Part shown: piece by piece, positions 1-8,101 of the stretch
Layout: every line of letters starts with the position of its first letter
How positions within the stretch are numbered: position 1 is the first letter of the stretch
Position numbers and translations under genes: made by a program
NCBI RefSeq assembly: GCF_036250675.1
Contig: NZ_CP109592.1
Location: 496,001-560,000, forward strand
DNA: 64,000 bases
DNA from: Streptomyces sp. NBC_01689
GTDB taxonomy: Bacteria > Actinomycetota > Actinomycetes > Streptomycetales > Streptomycetaceae
Direction: 5' to 3'
The notes under the pieces: generated by a model
The model's database searches: none
What the model saw: the letters and a program-made list of their open reading frames with translations, nothing else
What the model was told of the DNA's origin: nothing

Positions 1-2
1 GC

Positions 3-1742
3 GTGCCGATCACCCCCGGCCCCCTGCCCGCCGTGGTACCGATCAGGGCCGGCAGCGCCGAGACACCCGGCTGGGGAGTGCCCGGCGTCCCCGGCTCCTC
101 GGGCGTGAGCCTGATGTTTCCGCTGCGACTGCTCTCCGAGCTGCTGAACCAGGCCACCACTCCCGGTGACGTCGTCGCCGCGGCCCAGGAATGCATCATG
201 GCCCCGCTGCACGCCGACGCCCTGGTCCTGGCCTCGGCCGACGCCACCCACCTGTGGGTCCTGGGGCACAGCGGCAGGTCCTCGGGACTGGTCCGGAACG
301 TCCACGGCGCCGCGCTCAGCGCCTCGACCCCTCTGGCGCAGGCGGCGCGGGGACGCGCGCTGTTCCTCTCCGCGGAGTCTCCGCCGGCCTCTCCCGACGC
401 GTACGACGACCCTCCGCGGGCGGAGGCGTTCCTGCCCCTCATCGCCGGCAGCCGGACCGCCGACCTGGCCCTCGCGGGACGGAAGAACATCGTGGGCGTC
501 TGCTGCCTGTCGTTCCCGGGGCCGCGCGGCTTCCCGCCCGAGGAGAGGGCCACCCTGAGCATGATGGCCGCCCTGCTCGGCGCGGCGGTGCAGCGCGTAG
601 GACTCGGCGAGAAGCAGCGCCGGAGAGCCGAGGGTCTGCAACGACGCCTCCTGCCCTCAACCCTGCCCGAGCTCCCCCGGCTGACGACGGCGGCGCGGTA
701 CCGTCCCGCCACGGTCGCGGCGCGGGTGGGCGGCGACTGGTACGACGTGATCAGGGTGACGGACGAGCGGATCGTGCTGGTCGTCGGCGACGTGGAAGGG
801 CACTCCGTGGAGAGCGCCGCGGTCATGAGCCAGGTACGTACCGCGGTGGCCGCCTACGCATCCGAAGGGCACCGGCCCGCGACGGTGATCGACCGGACCG
901 CGGGACTGCTCTGCGCACTGCGCACGGAACTGCTCGTGACCTGCTGTGTCGTCGCGCTGGACACGGCTGACGGGACGGCGGAGGTGGCCCTGGCCGGACA
1001 TCCGGAACCGCTGGTGCTGCGGCCCGACGGCAGCACCGGCAGGCTGGAGGCACCGGCCAACGTCCCGCTCGGCGTCCGCGCGCAGGACGCCTACCGGGGG
1101 CGTGAGCACACCCTCCCGCCCGGAACGGTGCTGATGCTGTACTCGAACGGCCTGATCGGCGGAAACGCCACCGACCCCTGCTCCAGCGCGCAGACGCTCC
1201 TGCACGCGGGGCACCGTGCCGGATCCACCGACCTCGAACAGTTCGCCGACCGGCTCGTCGCCGAGAGGTCCGACCCGCAGGAGCTCCGGGACGACGCCGT
1301 ACTGCTCCTGGCCCGCTTCGAGGAGACCGTCGGCACGGGGCCGCCACGGACGGCAGGCCTGCGCATTCAGCGGCGGGACGTCCAAGGGGTCAAAGCGGTA
1401 CGGAACTTCGTGAACGACCGGTTGGACGCCTGGGGGCTCTCCGGGCTCTCGGAGTCCCTGCGTCTCGTCGCCTCCGAGATCGTGACCAACGCGCTGATCC
1501 ACGCGGGAAGTGACGTCGATGTCCGGCTGAGGGCGTTCCCGGATCATGTACGTCTGGAGGTACGGGACTCCGACAGCAACCCGCCCGTTCCCTCCCCGCT
1601 GGCCCTCGAAGAGGAGGAGAACGCGGAGGCCGAACACGGCCGCGGCCTCCTCATCGTGGAAGCGCTCGCCGGTGGGTGGCACAGCTTCCCCAACGGCAGG
1701 GGCAAGACGGTGTCACTGGACCTGCCTCTCACGGCTGGATGA
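3..1742 (+). CDS. GAF-PP2C (SpoIIE/RsbU-like) phosphatase with C-terminal HATPase domain
   Basis: Predicted cytoplasmic regulator of a sigma/anti-sigma partner-switching pathway. The N-terminal ~200 residues look like a GAF-type sensor. Residues ~210-440 are a SpoIIE-type PP2C domain with GGDWYD (~242) and GDVEGH (~262) metal-binding segments; the usual GDVxGHG Gly is Ser here. Residues ~455-579 are an RsbW-like HATPase with the N-box EIVTNALIHAG and the G-box HGRGLLIVEAL. A phosphatase that dephosphorylates STAS anti-anti-sigma factors, fused to an anti-sigma kinase module, is a common Streptomyces arrangement. The reading frame opens at a GTG three bases from the window edge, so the true N-terminus may lie outside. 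The targets are unknown; a STAS protein occurs at 29395 but is not linked. Confidence 0.85.
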   Translation: MPITPGPLPAVVPIRAGSAETPGWGVPGVPGSSGVSLMFPLRLLSELLNQATTPGDVVAAAQECIMAPLHADALVLASADATHLWVLGHSGRSSGLVRNVHGAALSASTPLAQAARGRALFLSAESPPASPDAYDDPPRAEAFLPLIAGSRTADLALAGRKNIVGVCCLSFPGPRGFPPEERATLSMMAALLGAAVQRVGLGEKQRRRAEGLQRRLLPSTLPELPRLTTAARYRPATVAARVGGDWYDVIRVTDERIVLVVGDVEGHSVESAAVMSQVRTAVAAYASEGHRPATVIDRTAGLLCALRTELLVTCCVVALDTADGTAEVALAGHPEPLVLRPDGSTGRLEAPANVPLGVRAQDAYRGREHTLPPGTVLMLYSNGLIGGNATDPCSSAQTLLHAGHRAGSTDLEQFADRLVAERSDPQELRDDAVLLLARFEETVGTGPPRTAGLRIQRRDVQGVKAVRNFVNDRLDAWGLSGLSESLRLVASEIVTNALIHAGSDVDVRLRAFPDHVRLEVRDSDSNPPVPSPLALEEEENAEAEHGRGLLIVEALAGGWHSFPNGRGKTVSLDLPLTAG

Positions 1743-1985
1743 ACCTTCCTCACGGCGGCGCGCATCCACGTCACTCTGCGCGTCCGGGCCGTCACGTCGC
1801 AACCGGTCCAGTGCTCCGACGACCGCCGCGGGGGTGGCGGCCTCGGCCTCGCCGCAGGCACGCAGATACGCCTGGATGGCCTGTCGGTTGCGTTGCAGCA
1901 CGTCGATGCGGCGCTCGATGCCGCTGAGTTGACGGCGCAGTCCGTCCGGATCCGCGGGCGCGGGGCGTCTGAGTCGGGCGGGAAC
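1716..1985 (-). pseudogene. Remnant of a MerR-family regulator (C-terminal end only)
   Basis: The minus frame ending at the stop at 1713-1715 reads as a typical MerR-family C-terminal dimerisation helix. Its core is GLRRQLSGIERRIDVLQRN followed by QAIQAYLRAC. No matching N-terminal DNA-binding HTH precedes it: upstream in this frame (towards 2369) the translation is Pro/Arg-rich with no MerR character, and the opposite strand begins a GNAT fragment at about the same point. The 3' end runs into the end of the phosphatase gene. Read as a truncated, non-functional gene; a frameshifted N-terminus that I failed to recognise is the alternative. Confidence 0.5.
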
Positions 1986-2190
1986 CCTTCGCGGCCGAGG
2001 CCCGGGCCGCGTGCTCGGCCGGCTCGCCGGGGTGGTTCCCGGCGAGCCGCTGGTGCTCCGCACCCGGACCGCGGGCGGGCGCCCGATGCGTCTCGCGGCG
2101 CAGCTGGGCTTCACCGAGGTGGAGTGGTGCGAGGGGCGGGGTGCGGAGCAGCGGTCCGGCGGGTGGTCCCCGGTCACGCCGTCCGGTTGA
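1981..2190 (+). pseudogene. Remnant of a GNAT acetyltransferase (C-terminal end only)
   Basis: Read from 1981 to the TGA at 2188-2190, the plus strand gives about 69 residues. These include GEPLVLRTRTAG, then MRLAAQLGFTEVEW, and end SPVTPSG. That is the usual C-terminal third of small Streptomyces GNAT acetyltransferases (beta-strand, the helix before LGF, and the closing W-SPVTPS). The acetyl-CoA pyrophosphate loop and everything before it are missing. An in-frame stop lies at 1930 and no start codon with a ribosome-binding site is visible. It abuts the MerR remnant, as expected at an old deletion junction. Confidence 0.55.
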
Positions 2191-2349
2191 ACTCGTCTTC
2201 CACAGAGAGTGGTTCCCGGTCGGCGGGTTTCGCCCCCCGGTCGGATGGTCACCGTACAACGAGGGCCGTGCCGCCGCCGGCCGGGCCGCGGGGGTCGGCG
2301 TGACGACAACGCGTGGCGCCGGCAGGCCTGATGAGCTGAGCCGACCGCC

Positions 2350-2919
2350 TCACCAGGTGTGGGCGACATCGACCACCAGGCGGTCGGAGAGCTGGGAGAC
2401 GCGGAACGGCAGCCGGGCCCTTACTCCCAGGCCCACTTGCGTGACCCCTTCGAAACTGGCCCCGAACTTCGCGTCACGGAAGGTGCGGTAGCCGGTCAGG
2501 TCGACGCCTGGAAGCGCCTTTCCGCCCTGGCCGGGGTAGGTCGCCGAGTGGGTCTCCGGGTCGTAGGCGGGAGCGGACACCCTGATCTCGATGATCGCCC
2601 CGCCGGAGATCGGAATGCGGATCCCGGACGGGTCCTGGTAGAAGACGTCGACGTACTGCACGGTGTACCCGATCGGCGTCGTGCCCGACGTGGGGACGTC
2701 GAAGACCATCCGGTCGTAGCAGTCGTGCGCGCCGGTCCTGATGTCGGTCAGCGATCCCGTGCTGATGTCCGCGGCGGTCTTCGGGAGACTGCCCCAGCCC
2801 GTCGGGCACACGGCCGCCGCCGTCGTGGCCGCACCCGCCGTGGCGGGCACGGCGACTCCCACGCCCACGCCGGCCATCGTCAGGGCGGCCAGCATCGCCG
2901 CGAATCGTCTCGTACGCAT
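2350..2919 (-). CDS. Secreted AMIN-like domain protein
   Basis: A protein of about 189 residues with a clear Sec signal peptide: MRTRRFAAMLAALTMAG, hydrophobic core, then ATAGAATT. The mature part is beta-rich and matches the Streptomyces AMIN-like family by features such as CPTGWGSLPK, YDRMVFDV, IGYTVQYV and the terminal RLVVDVAHTW. AMIN-type domains usually bind cell-wall or extracellular polymers; no catalytic residues are evident. Two adjacent ATGs occur. AAGGGG is 6 nt before the second one (2919), so I used that rather than the in-frame ATG at 2976. Monocistronic. The substrate is unknown. Confidence 0.75.
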   Translation of the reverse strand: MRTRRFAAMLAALTMAGVGVGVAVPATAGAATTAAAVCPTGWGSLPKTAADISTGSLTDIRTGAHDCYDRMVFDVPTSGTTPIGYTVQYVDVFYQDPSGIRIPISGGAIIEIRVSAPAYDPETHSATYPGQGGKALPGVDLTGYRTFRDAKFGASFEGVTQVGLGVRARLPFRVSQLSDRLVVDVAHTW

Positions 2920-3217
2920 CATTTTCCCCTTGTGCTCGGGCGTTTGGTTTCCTGTCATGTACGACATGCCCGTCACGGGATTGGTTGTACGGGGCGCCCG
3001 GAAAGTGATGATCCATCAGCCTGCGGAGGCCGGGGTGAACACATCGAACCACGCGCGTGCCACGACCCGTTCCGTGGAACCTGCGCGCGCGTCGGGCCCC
3101 GCGGTGGATCTTTTCCTCCCCCCGGCTGAGTCCGAACGGCTCGCCGTGCGTACTGTTCTGTGCCCCCACCAGGCGACGACGGATCGGCGGACCAGCCGAT
3201 GACAGGCAGGAGGAACG

Positions 3218-3946
3218 GTGCAGCGTTCGCGAAATGTGATCGGAACACTCTTTGTCGGGGGTGCCCTCGCCCTGACGCTCAGCGCCCTCGCGTACCCGGC
3301 GATGCTCGGTCTGGACACCGTGTCGACGACGCCCGACCGGGTCATCGCGAACACGCAGTGGGGGCCTCTGACCGAAGGCGAACGGGACTTCGTCGTCAAG
3401 GTGCGCGCGGCCGGCCTGTGGGAGCACCCGCTCGGTCAGATCGGCCTGCAGAAGGGGCAGAGCAAGGCGGTCAAGATCGCCAGTCAGCACCTCGTCGACG
3501 GGCACGCCGCGCTGGACACCAGCTGCCGCAAGATCGCGCCGATGCTGAACATCACGCTGCCGAACGTGGCGAGCCCCCAGCAGGAAGGGTTCGTCACCCA
3601 GTTGAAGGGTGAGTCGGGGAAGCAGTTCGACGTCGACTTCGCCAACATCCTGCGCATGACCCACGGTTCGATCTTCAACACGATCGCCAAGGTCCGCTCG
3701 ACCACCAAGAACACGTTGATCCGCGCCCTGGCCAACCAGGCCAACGCCACGGTCCTCGATCACATCACCGTGATGGAGAAGACCGGGCTCGTCGACTTCG
3801 ACACCACGGTCTTCAACCAGACCACCCCGCCGAAGCTGCCCAAGTCCGACATGACTCCGCCGAACCCGGTGCCCGGCCAGCCCCAGGTCATCCTCAGCCC
3901 GCCGCCCAACCCGACCTCCAAGCCGCTGGACCTCAACGCTCCCTGA
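3218..3946 (+). CDS. DUF4142-type exported protein
   Basis: A 242-residue protein. Residues 1-27 form a signal or anchor segment (VIGTLFVGGALALTLSALAY). The rest is a helical DUF4142 domain with the typical pattern: GPLTEGERDFVVKVRAAGLWE, HPLGQIGLQKGQ, SQHLVDGHAALD, then a four-helix ferritin-like region ending VLDHITVMEKTGLV. The C-terminus is a Pro-rich tail. The GTG start is set by AGGAGG at 3208-3213, 4 nt upstream. Family members are cell-envelope proteins of undetermined biochemical role; some actinobacterial ones are linked to stress. Divergent from the AMIN-like gene; the ~300 bp between them holds both promoters, but no operator is recognisable. Confidence 0.8.
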   Translation: MQRSRNVIGTLFVGGALALTLSALAYPAMLGLDTVSTTPDRVIANTQWGPLTEGERDFVVKVRAAGLWEHPLGQIGLQKGQSKAVKIASQHLVDGHAALDTSCRKIAPMLNITLPNVASPQQEGFVTQLKGESGKQFDVDFANILRMTHGSIFNTIAKVRSTTKNTLIRALANQANATVLDHITVMEKTGLVDFDTTVFNQTTPPKLPKSDMTPPNPVPGQPQVILSPPPNPTSKPLDLNAP

Positions 3947-4031
3947 TCTGGCCGGCGGACGCCGTGACCGATCCACGCCGGACCGCCTGGTGCGTCAACC
4001 CGGCGGCCGGTGAGCGGACTTGCCGGGCGGG

Positions 4032-5381
4032 TCAGTCGGCGGCCGGGGCGGTCAGCCGGGCCAGGGCGGCCGTGGCGAGCGCGGTCGTTCCGGTCTCCAG
4101 GGTGAGGCGGGCGCTCGGCAGGTAGCGGGGCGAATGGTTGCCGGGCAGGCTGCGGAGTTTCTCGGCGGCCCCGGTTCCGGGGGCCGCCGCCCACTGTGCG
4201 GGGCCGATCGCACCGAGCATCCAGTAGGCGCCGCGAATGCCGGGGTGTCCGTGCAGATGGGCACCCGCCCCGGTCAGCAGGGGGAAGTCCTCGGTGGCCG
4301 AGGTGGCGGGCCAGCCGGTGACACGGGAGGTACCGAAGGCGGTCACGTGTGCGGCGCGGACGGAGGCTGTGACGTCCGCGTCGGCGAGCGTGACGCCGGA
4401 GCGGGACGACCGCGCGACGGTGACCCGCGGTGGCCTGGCCGCGGAAGCCGCCTCGGCTCGGGCGATCCGCTCCACGGCGACGGCCGCGCGGTCGAGGGCC
4501 GCCTCCGAGAAGGCCCGGACGGTGATGTGCAGCACCGCCCGGGAGGCGATCACGTTCCCGGAACGCCCCGCGTCGACCGTCCGCAGCGAGGAAGCCGAGA
4601 CGACCAGCCGCTCCGCGGGGTCGGTCTCCCGGGCGACGATCGTGGACAGGCGCGTCACCGTCCCCGCCGCGGCGAGGAGCGGGTCGGCGGTGAGATACGG
4701 AGTGGCGGCATGGCCGCCGTCGCCCTCGAACGTCACCTCCAGCGTCAGGCTGCCGGCCAGGACCGGGCCGTCGGCATGGGCGACCATGCCCGCCGGGAAG
4801 GACGCCGTGTGCTGCGCGAGCACCACGTCGGGCGGCGTTATCCGGTCGTACAGGCCGTCCTCCAGCATCGCGCGGGCGCCGCTGAGGGTCTCCTCCGCGG
4901 GCTGCCCGACGACGAGCAGGGTGCCGCGCCAGCTGACGCGCCGGGCCGCGAGCCATCGAGCGGCGGCCGCCGCACAGGCCAGGTGGGCGTCGTGGCCGCA
5001 GGCGTGCATCACAGGGACCGGGTGGCCGTCCGGTCCGGGCGCGGTCACGGTGCTCGCGTAGGGCACGCCGGTCCGCTCTGCCACGGGCAGCGCGTCGAGT
5101 TCGGCGCGCAGCAGGACGGCCGGACCCGCGCCGTTGGACAGGGACGCCGCCACGCCGTGGCCTCCGATGCCCCGCAGTACGTCAAAGCCGTCCGCCGCCA
5201 GCCAGTCCGCGAACCGGGCCGCCGTTCGGCTTTCGGCGCCGGAGAGTTCGGGATGACGGTGCAGGTCGAGGTAGAGCTCGGTGGTGGCGGGCAGCAGGCT
5301 GTCCAGGCCCGGAAGCGCGGGCCCGGCCGGGGATCGGTCGGGGCCCTGCGGGGTGCGGGGTCCGGTGTGGTCGGTGGTCAC
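4032..5381 (-). CDS. M20-family amidohydrolase
   Basis: A 449-residue zinc-dependent amidohydrolase of the hippurate/N-acyl-amino-acid hydrolase (M20D-like) type. Visible landmarks in order: LHRHPELSGAES (~40), AELDALPV, the metal-binding HACGHDAHLA, and PAEETLSGARAMLEDGLYD with the catalytic Glu. The inserted dimerisation domain contains GGHAATP, and NHSPRY lies near the end. Members hydrolyse N-acyl or peptide amide bonds in the cytoplasm. It starts with GTG behind GAGGAG. It is transcribed divergently from the RiPP precursor, sharing ~357 bp, so it may be a cluster-edge gene (processing or self-protection) or an unrelated neighbour. Nothing in the sequence decides between these. Confidence 0.8.
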   Translation of the reverse strand: MTTDHTGPRTPQGPDRSPAGPALPGLDSLLPATTELYLDLHRHPELSGAESRTAARFADWLAADGFDVLRGIGGHGVAASLSNGAGPAVLLRAELDALPVAERTGVPYASTVTAPGPDGHPVPVMHACGHDAHLACAAAAARWLAARRVSWRGTLLVVGQPAEETLSGARAMLEDGLYDRITPPDVVLAQHTASFPAGMVAHADGPVLAGSLTLEVTFEGDGGHAATPYLTADPLLAAAGTVTRLSTIVARETDPAERLVVSASSLRTVDAGRSGNVIASRAVLHITVRAFSEAALDRAAVAVERIARAEAASAARPPRVTVARSSRSGVTLADADVTASVRAAHVTAFGTSRVTGWPATSATEDFPLLTGAGAHLHGHPGIRGAYWMLGAIGPAQWAAAPGTGAAEKLRSLPGNHSPRYLPSARLTLETGTTALATAALARLTAPAAD

Positions 5382-5738
5382 GGGCGGGGCTCCTCAAGTG
5401 GTGGCCGCCCGCGCGTCGGTGGCGGGGCGGCGAAGTGGTCTGCGGCGGGCGGAGGGCGCCCGGGGCGGCGGACGTCTGCCGGGGTCGCCGCCGGTCCGGG
5501 GGCTCGGCGGCCAACTGGGTGTCGGCGGCCGGGTGGTCGGTCCGGATGCCGGTGGAACGGTCGGGAGGCGGGATCACGGAGGTGGTGTCAGCGGGGTGAC
5601 AGCGGGGAGCCAGGGCGCTGACGTCGGTACCGCGTAGAAAGGTGGAAGCCCGAGGTCCTGGCCTCCGGCAGGTTCAGCGCGTCGCCGGCCGGGGCTGTCC
5701 CGGTCGGTACCCGGTCCCCGCACTCCCAAGGAGACACC
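5382..5738. other. Intergenic region between amidohydrolase and RiPP precursor
   Basis: 357 bp of divergent control region. The left half (about 5400-5580) is extremely GC-rich and I see no gene in it. The right half carries the 11-bp-period direct repeats and -10-like element listed separately. The precursor's AAGGAGA ribosome-binding site lies at about 5728-5734. With the proposed -10 at 5635, the precursor mRNA would have an unusually long leader of roughly 90 nt. Confidence 0.6.
5590..5640 (+). promoter_or_regulatory. Candidate SARP-box promoter of the precursor gene
   Basis: AGCGGGG occurs at 5590-5596 and again at 5601-5607, exactly 11 bp apart. A weaker third copy, AGGGCGC, follows at 5612-5618. 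A -10-like TAGAAA lies at 5635-5640. SARP activators are known to bind heptamer direct repeats with 11-bp spacing just upstream of the -10, replacing the -35. A SARP gene lies in this cluster (21605-22681), so direct control of the precursor is a reasonable inference. The distance from the second repeat to the -10 (27 bp) is longer than usual unless the weaker third repeat is used. Confidence 0.4.
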
Positions 5739-5903
5739 ATGGCTGACAACACCCTCGCCTCCCTCGCCCAGGAGATCCTGGACCTCGAGTCGGAGACCTT
5801 CGAGATCACGGACTACTCGGACGCCAGCGAGGTCATGCTCGGCTCCTCCACCAGCTGCTCCTCGACGAGCACCTGCTCCAGCACCACCTCCTGCACCGCC
5901 TGA
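5739..5903 (+). CDS. RiPP precursor peptide, Ser/Thr/Cys-only core (TOMM / thiopeptide-type leader)
   Basis: A 54-residue peptide, ATG preceded by AAGGAGA. The leader (residues ~1-35) is acidic, MADNTLASLAQEILDLE then ETFEITDYSDASEVMLG. The ETFEI-DY segment resembles leaders of thiopeptide precursors. The tail (36-54) has 9 Ser, 6 Thr, 3 Cys and a final Ala, and reads as near-repeats SSTSC / SSTSTC / SSTTSC / TA, with Cys at 40, 46 and 52. Substrate of the YcaO, dehydrogenase and LanB-type enzymes encoded opposite: Cys would give thiazoles, and Ser/Thr oxazoles or dehydroamino acids. The likely cleavage is near Gly35, which is inferred. A separate transcription unit with its own promoter and a strong terminator, as expected for a precursor needed in excess. 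I do not recognise the core as any known compound. Confidence 0.88.
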   Translation: MADNTLASLAQEILDLESETFEITDYSDASEVMLGSSTSCSSTSTCSSTTSCTA

Positions 5904-5957
5904 CGTCCGACGTCGGGTTCGACGGTCCCCGCGCGCGGGTGCGCGCCGGGGACCGTC
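5904..5957 (+). terminator. Hairpin terminator after the precursor
   Basis: Inverted repeat at 5921-5957 with outer arms GACGGTCCCCG and CGGGGACCGTC (11 bp) around a further GC-rich inner part. It begins 18 nt after the precursor stop and lies between it and the end of the convergent YcaO gene, so it could stop transcription from both sides. There is no U-tract, as is common for actinobacterial terminators. Confidence 0.7.
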
Positions 5958-6100
5958 CTCGTTCCACGCGAGTGCCGGGGCCCGGCCTCCACCTCGCCCG
6001 TCGGCGCTCGCCCGCGCCTCTGTGCCCGCCCGCTCGTGGTGTGATCGTCCGCACGTGGATGTCGTCCCCAACGCCTCTTCCTCGATGGGGACTTCGGACG

Positions 6101-8101
6101 TCACGGGAACGGGTGCGGCACGCGCCGCAGGTCCTCCTCACCCAGCGGCTCGGGGACCAGGCCCGCGCGGTACGGCGCGGTCCGCAGGCGCGGCATGTGC
6201 AGGGCGCGCTGCCGCGGCCAGCCGAAGTCGATCGGCAGCAGTCCTGGGGCGAGCGTGGCCACCGTGCGCAGCCCCATCCGGCGCTGTTCCGGGGTGGTCT
6301 GGTCGACGGCGATGACATCGCATCCGGCGACCGCGAGCAGGTCGCGCAGGAGCAGCAGGTCGTCGCGGAGATCCGCGGTGCGCGGGCGGCGTTCCTCCCA
6401 GTCGGCGAAGAGTCGGCCGGGTGAGCCGGTGCGGGGCGGGGTGAGGTAGTTCTCGGCGTGCCGGCGCATCGCGGGCAGTCCGAACAGCGCGGCGTGGTCC
6501 GGCAGCCGTGCGACGAGGTCGAAGTCCTCGGCCATGGCGGCGAGTTCGTCGGGCCGTTCGGCCACCTGGCCGGGCAGGTGCGGGATGTAGGTGAGGATCT
6601 CGGAGACGGCGGACTCGATGGCGGTCTCCGGGTCGAAGGACGCGCCGGCCGCGAACGCCAGGGTGCCGGGTCCGTCGTCGCGGCGGACCGCGAGGCCGGT
6701 GACGACGGGGACCGGCAGGTCCACGCGGTTGTCGAAGACGTGGACGTCGTAGCCCTGGAGCGCGGCCCGCGCCACCATGGCCCGTACCTTCGGTCCGCGT
6801 ACCGACTCCAGGTCGATCTCGGGCAGGGGAAGGCCGCCGTACCAGCCCAGCAGGAAGGCGTCCCGTTCGACGAGTTCGAGGAGGCCGAAAAACACGGCTT
6901 CCTCCCATGTACCGCCCGTGGCACAGCCGTTGGAGCACTCGAAGACGAAGTTGTCCTCACGCGTGCCCGCGCTGTAGTAGACGAGCCGGGCCGGGACGAG
7001 CACCGGGCGTTCGTCGCGCAGCGACCACCCGGTGACCCAGGGCAGGGGCCGGGCGGGATCGAAGGGCTCGACCATCGGGTCCCGGGCGTAGGTGCGGGGT
7101 TCGTAGAGGCCGCACAGGCGGGGGTCGAGGGCTCGGTCGCCCAGTTCGTCGAGGGAGGCGGTGACGACCGGGCGACGGTGGCGGCGGTGGGTGCCCGCGT
7201 ACCGCTCCAGACCCTCAAGGAACGCCAGGTCGCGACTGCCCGCGTAGGAGTTGGCCTGGCCGCTCCAGGTGACGTCGGTGAGTCCGGCGTAACCGCGCAT
7301 GAAGACACTGCCCGCGACCGGCGCGGTCGTGGGCGAGGTGACGTCGATCCAGGTGCCGCCGCCCAGCACCCCGCAGACCGGGTTGGCAAGTCCCTTGACC
7401 GGCAGCGGGTAGTCGGCGGGGCGGCGCAGCCGGTAGGCGTCCGGGCGCGGTTTCGGGAGCGAGGCCGGTGCCGTGGCGGTGGCCTCCTCGGCGGCCTCGC
7501 GGGCGGCCCGCTCGGTGAACGGCCGGCAGTGCGGGCACATCGGCTCGGGCACCAGCGGGAAGGTGCGCACCCGGAGGGTCTCCAGGTCGAGTTCGGTGAC
7601 GCGCGGCAGTGCGGCGTCGGCGCCCTCGACGCTGTGCCGGGCGGCGCCCGAGGCGACGAGGCGGTGCAGGGACCACACGGCGTCCACGGTGTGGTCCGGC
7701 AGGACGGGCCAGTGACCGGCCGCGGTGGTCTCCGTACCCGTCTCCAGCGCCTCCCGTTCGGTCCGGGTGCGCAGCCGCTGGCGGCGCATGGCCAGGCAGG
7801 TGCCGCAGGCGGGGCCTGCCTCGGAGGCACCGCCCCAGGGTCCGAACAGGACGGCCTGCGCGGTGAGATGGATGCCGGCCGTGTCCGAGAGCACGGCCGG
7901 CGGGCCGGGGTGGACCGCGGCCGTTCCCGGGGATCCGGGCCGGACGGCCGGACGGCCGAGGACATCGGCGTCGCCGATGCGGGAGACGGCCGGGGCGGGC
8001 AGTCCGGCCGCCGCGGAGCGGGTCGCCAGGCGTGCCTGGAGTTCCGCGCGTGCGGCTTCCAGGGGCGAGACGGTCGGCGCGATGCGCGTGGCGGTGGTCA
8101 T
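6101..8101 (-). CDS. YcaO cyclodehydratase 1 (TOMM/SagD type)
   Basis: A 666-residue ATP-dependent azoline-forming enzyme that activates backbone amides of the precursor so Cys/Ser/Thr side chains cyclise. The N-terminal part keeps two CxxC pairs (C99/C102 and C189/C192), a zinc site of the E1-like region usually next to these enzymes. The YcaO domain starts near 235, with LEGLERYAG (~295-303), SNGCATGG (390-397) and ELVERDAF (409-416) supplying ATP/Mg-binding glutamates, then DFGWPRQRALHMPRL. The end is PHPFP, the Pro-rich C-terminus typical of TOMM YcaO proteins. The ATG at 8101 overlaps the permease stop (ATGA); I rejected the much longer upstream frame. Last gene of the operon and the nearest enzyme to the precursor. 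A second full YcaO lies at 17235. Confidence 0.9.
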   Translation of the reverse strand: MTTATRIAPTVSPLEAARAELQARLATRSAAAGLPAPAVSRIGDADVLGRPAVRPGSPGTAAVHPGPPAVLSDTAGIHLTAQAVLFGPWGGASEAGPACGTCLAMRRQRLRTRTEREALETGTETTAAGHWPVLPDHTVDAVWSLHRLVASGAARHSVEGADAALPRVTELDLETLRVRTFPLVPEPMCPHCRPFTERAAREAAEEATATAPASLPKPRPDAYRLRRPADYPLPVKGLANPVCGVLGGGTWIDVTSPTTAPVAGSVFMRGYAGLTDVTWSGQANSYAGSRDLAFLEGLERYAGTHRRHRRPVVTASLDELGDRALDPRLCGLYEPRTYARDPMVEPFDPARPLPWVTGWSLRDERPVLVPARLVYYSAGTREDNFVFECSNGCATGGTWEEAVFFGLLELVERDAFLLGWYGGLPLPEIDLESVRGPKVRAMVARAALQGYDVHVFDNRVDLPVPVVTGLAVRRDDGPGTLAFAAGASFDPETAIESAVSEILTYIPHLPGQVAERPDELAAMAEDFDLVARLPDHAALFGLPAMRRHAENYLTPPRTGSPGRLFADWEERRPRTADLRDDLLLLRDLLAVAGCDVIAVDQTTPEQRRMGLRTVATLAPGLLPIDFGWPRQRALHMPRLRTAPYRAGLVPEPLGEEDLRRVPHPFP

